A stretch of 7,627 bases of DNA, from positions 1 to 7,627 of the forward strand of contig DGIP01000091.1 in the NCBI GenBank assembly GCA_002386405.1, in the 5' to 3' direction. A program made the translations under genes and the position numbers. Below the pieces are notes generated by a model. That model worked only from the letters and a program-made list of their open reading frames with translations. It was not told the origin of the DNA and did no database searches. Shown here piece after piece: positions 5,130 through 7,627 of the stretch; the stretch's first letter is position 1; every line of letters begins with the position of its first letter. The DNA is from Stenotrophomonas maltophilia (GTDB lineage Bacteria; Pseudomonadota; Gammaproteobacteria; Xanthomonadales; Xanthomonadaceae).

Positions 5130-5155
5130 AAAATACTGACCGGTTCAGCCCGGTC
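5130..5155 (-). terminator. Intrinsic terminator of the diguanylate cyclase gene
   Basis: On the minus strand GACCGG-GCTGAA-CCGGTC (5155-5138) is followed by AGTATTTT. The stem-loop straddles the stop codon (5147-5145), so the coding end and terminator are fused. The stem is only 6 bp. A second short GGCC hairpin before TTTT (5106-5126) may back it up. Confidence 0.5.
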
Positions 5156-7349
5156 CGCCCTCACTGCTGTCCAGGTCGATGTCGCCATCGACATCCAGCG
5201 GATCCGGCCCCCCATGCACGGGCGCTTCCACCTGCACGTTGTTCTTGCCCAGCGCCTTGGCCCGGTAGCACTGCGCATCGGCCGCGGCCACGGCCGCATC
5301 CACGCTCATGTGGCCGCCGATCGCGGCGATGCCGATGCTGGTGCCGACCACCAGGCGTTCCACGCCCCACGGCACGCTCAGGTTGCGTACTGCTTCGAGC
5401 AGGTCACTGGCAATGCGCCGCGCGCGGCGGAGCGAACAACCGGCCAGGATCACCGCGAATTCGTCGCCGCCCAGCCGCGCCACGATGTCCGAATCGCGCA
5501 CGCCATGCCGGAGCACCGTGGCGACCGCCCACAGCATGGCATCCCCGGCCAGGTGGCCGTGGCTGTCGTTGATCGGCTTGAAGTTGTCCAGGTCGATGAA
5601 CATCAGCGAGGCCGACTGCGCGGTCCGGGCCACCCGGGTGATGGCGTCCTGCAGGTGCGCTTCGAAGCCACGCCGGTTGCTCAGCTCGGTCAGCGGGTCC
5701 ACCTCGGCCAGGTGTCGTGCTTCGCGCTGGCGGGCGCGCTGCTGGGTAACGTCACGTATCACCCACACCGCGCCGCTGACCTGCCCGTCGCCGCCCTGCA
5801 GCCAGGCCCGGGTCAGGTCCACCGGCAGCAGCTGGGCGCCCACTGACAACAGCAGGTCCGAATGCAGGTCCACCGCATTGCTCTCCGCATCCAGCAGCAC
5901 GGCCAGGTCCAGCGGCGAGCGCGGCGCGTACTCGGTAGTCAGTTCCATCACGTCCTGGACCTGGCTGCCGGTGACCGGCGCGGCCCCCTCGCCCGCCAGC
6001 GCGCGCGTGGCGGCCGCATTGGCGTACTGGATGTGCCCTTCCAGATCCAGGGTGAGCACCATGTCGGCCACCGCATCGAGGGTCACCCGGGTGCGCTGCT
6101 CCGATTCGCGCAGCTGCTGGCCACTGAAACGCTGCGCGGTGACGTCCTGGATCTGCGAGACGAAATGCAGCGGCTCGCCGTGTGGCGCACGCACCAGCGA
6201 TACCGACAGCCGGCCCCACACCACGTTGCCGCCCTTGCCCAGGTAACGTTTGTCCATGTGGTAGTGGTCGCGGCGACCGGCCAGCAGGTCGCCCACCAGG
6301 GTCAGGTCGGTATGCAGGTCGTCGGGATGGGTCAGGGTCTGGAAGTCGATCTCCAGCAGTTCGGCGCGGGTGTAGCCCAGGATGCCGCACAGCGCGTCAT
6401 TGACGTCCAGCCAGCGCCCTTCCAGCGAGACCAGCGCCATGCCCAGCGCCGCAGAGGAAAACGCACCGGCGAATTTCTCCGCGGCCACGTACGCCTGCTC
6501 GCGCATTTCCAGCAACGGGGTGATGTCCACCGCCATGCCCACGTAGCCCAGGCGCTGGCCGTTGCCCGAGTCGAGCGGGCTGATCGACAGCCGCACCTGG
6601 CGGTGTTCGCCATCCTTGCGCACGAAGGTCCACTGGTGCGACCAGGTCCCGTGCGCGGCGCGCGTGGTCAGCGCCTCGAAGATGGTCGGCACCCGGCCAT
6701 CGGCATCGGCCAGCGGGCGCAGGTAGTCCTCCATCTCGTGCACTTCATGGAACAGGCCGGGGTTGACCCGGCCGATCACCTCGTCCGGACGGTAACCCAG
6801 CAGCTTCTGCGCGCCGCTGTTGAACAGGTTGACCACGCCGTCGGGATCGGTGGCGATCACCGCCACCTCATCGGAGGCATCGACCACGGCCTGCAGGCGC
6901 TGGCGCATGTCCGCCGCATCTTCGAGCGCGTTCTGCAGGTCGCTGACATCGGCATGCGCGCCCGCCATCCACAGCGGCTGGCCATGCGCATCCCATTCGT
7001 AGACGCGCCCGCGGTCCTGTACCCAGATCCAGCGCCCTTCCTTGTGGCGCATCCGGCACAGGCTGTCGTAGTGCGGGGAGCGTCCTTCCAGGTGCTCGCG
7101 CAGCAGCGCGTTGGATTGGTCCAGGTCATCGGGGTGGACCAGCCGGAAGAAGGTCTCCGGCGTGATCGGCGCCAGTTCGTCGCGGGTGTAGCCGACGATC
7201 TGTGCCCAGCGCTCGTTGACCCGCATGGCACCGGTCTGGCAGTTCCACTCCCAGGTGCCCATCGCGGTGCCGTCGATGATCATTTCCAGGCGGCGCCGCT
7301 GCTCGGACGCCTCCTGCAGTGCATCGGTCGGAGGCGGCACGCGTTTCAT
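5145..7349 (-). CDS. Diguanylate cyclase with four PAS domains
   Basis: 734 aa from the ATG at 7349. It should make cyclic di-GMP from two GTP. Order: PAS1 (about 18-135, PAS/PAC type with HPDD and GRWIWVQDRG), PAS2 (about 149-275), PAS3 (about 287-403, another HPDD), PAS4 (about 413-537), then GGDEF (about 540-710). The active-site signature GGDEF is intact at 627-631. The upstream inhibitory site RDSD (618-621) fits RxxD at the standard spacing, so product feedback is expected. DPLTELSNRRGF, FIDLDNFKPIND and YRAKALGKN complete the domain. There is no EAL or HD-GYP domain, no membrane segment and no signal peptide, so it is cytosolic. The tail is acidic (DVDGDIDLD). The reading frame stays open to a TTG at 7463, with an ATG at 7403, but that stretch reads like leader; no start has a strong Shine-Dalgarno. 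Ligands of the PAS domains cannot be assigned. Confidence 0.94.
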   Translation of the reverse strand: MKRVPPPTDALQEASEQRRRLEMIIDGTAMGTWEWNCQTGAMRVNERWAQIVGYTRDELAPITPETFFRLVHPDDLDQSNALLREHLEGRSPHYDSLCRMRHKEGRWIWVQDRGRVYEWDAHGQPLWMAGAHADVSDLQNALEDAADMRQRLQAVVDASDEVAVIATDPDGVVNLFNSGAQKLLGYRPDEVIGRVNPGLFHEVHEMEDYLRPLADADGRVPTIFEALTTRAAHGTWSHQWTFVRKDGEHRQVRLSISPLDSGNGQRLGYVGMAVDITPLLEMREQAYVAAEKFAGAFSSAALGMALVSLEGRWLDVNDALCGILGYTRAELLEIDFQTLTHPDDLHTDLTLVGDLLAGRRDHYHMDKRYLGKGGNVVWGRLSVSLVRAPHGEPLHFVSQIQDVTAQRFSGQQLRESEQRTRVTLDAVADMVLTLDLEGHIQYANAAATRALAGEGAAPVTGSQVQDVMELTTEYAPRSPLDLAVLLDAESNAVDLHSDLLLSVGAQLLPVDLTRAWLQGGDGQVSGAVWVIRDVTQQRARQREARHLAEVDPLTELSNRRGFEAHLQDAITRVARTAQSASLMFIDLDNFKPINDSHGHLAGDAMLWAVATVLRHGVRDSDIVARLGGDEFAVILAGCSLRRARRIASDLLEAVRNLSVPWGVERLVVGTSIGIAAIGGHMSVDAAVAAADAQCYRAKALGKNNVQVEAPVHGGPDPLDVDGDIDLDSSEGGPG

Positions 7350-7360
7350 GCGGACACCCC

Positions 7361-7384
7361 GAAGGCGCCACGGGTGGCGCCTTC
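7361..7384 (-). promoter_or_regulatory. Perfect hairpin just before the cyclase start
   Basis: GAAGGCGCCA and TGGCGCCTTC are perfect 10-nt arms around a 4-nt loop, ending 11 nt upstream of the ATG at 7349. There is no T run, so it is not a terminator. In the mRNA it would sit next to the weak GGGGT ribosome-site region and could limit or expose it. It also argues that the open frame upstream of 7349 is leader rather than coding. Confidence 0.5.
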
Positions 7385-7508
7385 GCACTGGCCTGGACCG
7401 CATTGCCCCGCCCGCTGATCTGTCATCTGGCCTCCCGCTCCCGCCTAGCGTACCGGCATTCAACGGGAAACGGGATCAAGCCCTCGTCACGCCCACGCAG
7501 GGCGGGCC

Positions 7509-7613
7509 TCAGCCGCCGCGCTTGGCACGCGCGAAGGCATCGGCCAGGGCATTGTTGGCCGGCGGCGCACTGCTGCCCGGGCGCGGGCCGGGGGCGTGCC
7601 CTGCAGCGCCCGG
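7509..7613 (-). CDS. C-terminal 34 codons of a larger gene, possibly Tex
   Basis: Only the 3' end lies in the contig: 34 sense codons, then TGA at 7509-7511. The encoded tail is low-complexity and rich in Pro, Gly and Ala, ending NALADAFARAKRGG. A Pro/Gly-rich linker followed by an (A/L)ADAFA(K/R) ending is what I remember for the Tex RNA-binding protein (YhgF, S1 domain) of gammaproteobacteria, so Tex is my best guess, with no domain present to confirm it. The gene lies upstream of the cyclase gene on the same strand, with 160 nt from its stop to the ATG at 7349. The last 14 bases of the window are adapter and must not be translated. Confidence 0.5.
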   Translation of the reverse strand, partial: PGAAGHAPGPRPGSSAPPANNALADAFARAKRGG

Positions 7614-7627
7614 AGATCGGAAGAGCG
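7614..7627. other. Illumina adapter remnant (not genomic)
   Basis: The final 14 bases, AGATCGGAAGAGCG, equal the start of the TruSeq adapter read-through sequence. They sit exactly at the contig end and interrupt an open coding frame, as expected from untrimmed reads. Confidence 0.93.

Larger units (their letters stand above)
4752..5144. other. 393-nt intergenic region, no convincing gene
   Basis: This gap separates the 5' end of the AraC gene from the 3' end of the diguanylate cyclase gene, both on the minus strand. Parts are notably AT-richer than the rest of the window (about 4741-4890 and 4970-5050). It holds an imperfect 17-bp palindrome, a candidate sigma-54 promoter, a smaller dyad and the cyclase terminator, each listed separately. 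Small ORFs here are short and arginine-rich and look fortuitous. It is large for a single regulator promoter in this otherwise compact region. Confidence 0.7.

Noticed and set aside
5862..7418. 518-aa plus-strand open frame opposite the cyclase gene
   Set aside because: Composition is typical of antisense translation (rich in Gln, His, Arg, Val), no motif, while the minus strand holds PAS and GGDEF domains throughout.

Overview
The window is GC-rich bacterial chromosome with short intergenic gaps. tRNA sequences, codon use and gene families fit a gammaproteobacterium of the Xanthomonadaceae (Stenotrophomonas/Xanthomonas-like); this placement is inference, since no species marker is present. 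It appears to be a complete short-read contig. It opens inside a tRNA-Glu gene, a common place for an assembly to break, and its last 14 bases match the start of an Illumina TruSeq adapter.

Layout. (1) 1-91: 3' part of tRNA-Glu(TTC) and its terminator. (2) 138-1094, + strand: a SRAP-family protein (YedK/HMCES type) that shields abasic sites in single-stranded DNA. It overlaps tail-to-tail with (3) 1076-1456, - strand: a stand-alone response-regulator receiver domain. (4) 1581-1667, + strand: tRNA-Leu(CAA), followed by a symmetric hairpin that can stop transcription from both directions. (5) 1720-3579, - strand: a soluble chemoreceptor with two duplicated PAS domains, preceded by a near-consensus FliA (sigma-28) promoter and a hairpin-rich leader of about 140 nt. 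(6) 3765-4751, - strand: an AraC-type regulator. (7) 4752-5144: a 393-nt gap with a long imperfect palindrome, a candidate sigma-54 promoter and a smaller dyad. (8) 5145-7349, - strand: a diguanylate cyclase with four PAS domains. (9) 7509-7613, - strand: the last 34 codons of a larger gene, possibly tex.

Working together: four of the six protein genes sense or relay signals (receiver, chemoreceptor, AraC regulator, c-di-GMP synthase). The chemoreceptor and the cyclase are both cytosolic and PAS-based, so one could steer flagellar behaviour and the other the motile-to-sessile switch. They do not form one operon: each has its own regulatory region, so a shared role is inference. No prophage, transposon, CRISPR array, toxin-antitoxin or defence genes are visible. 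The least explained sequences are the non-coding ones: the chemoreceptor leader (3592-3717) and the 4752-5144 gap.
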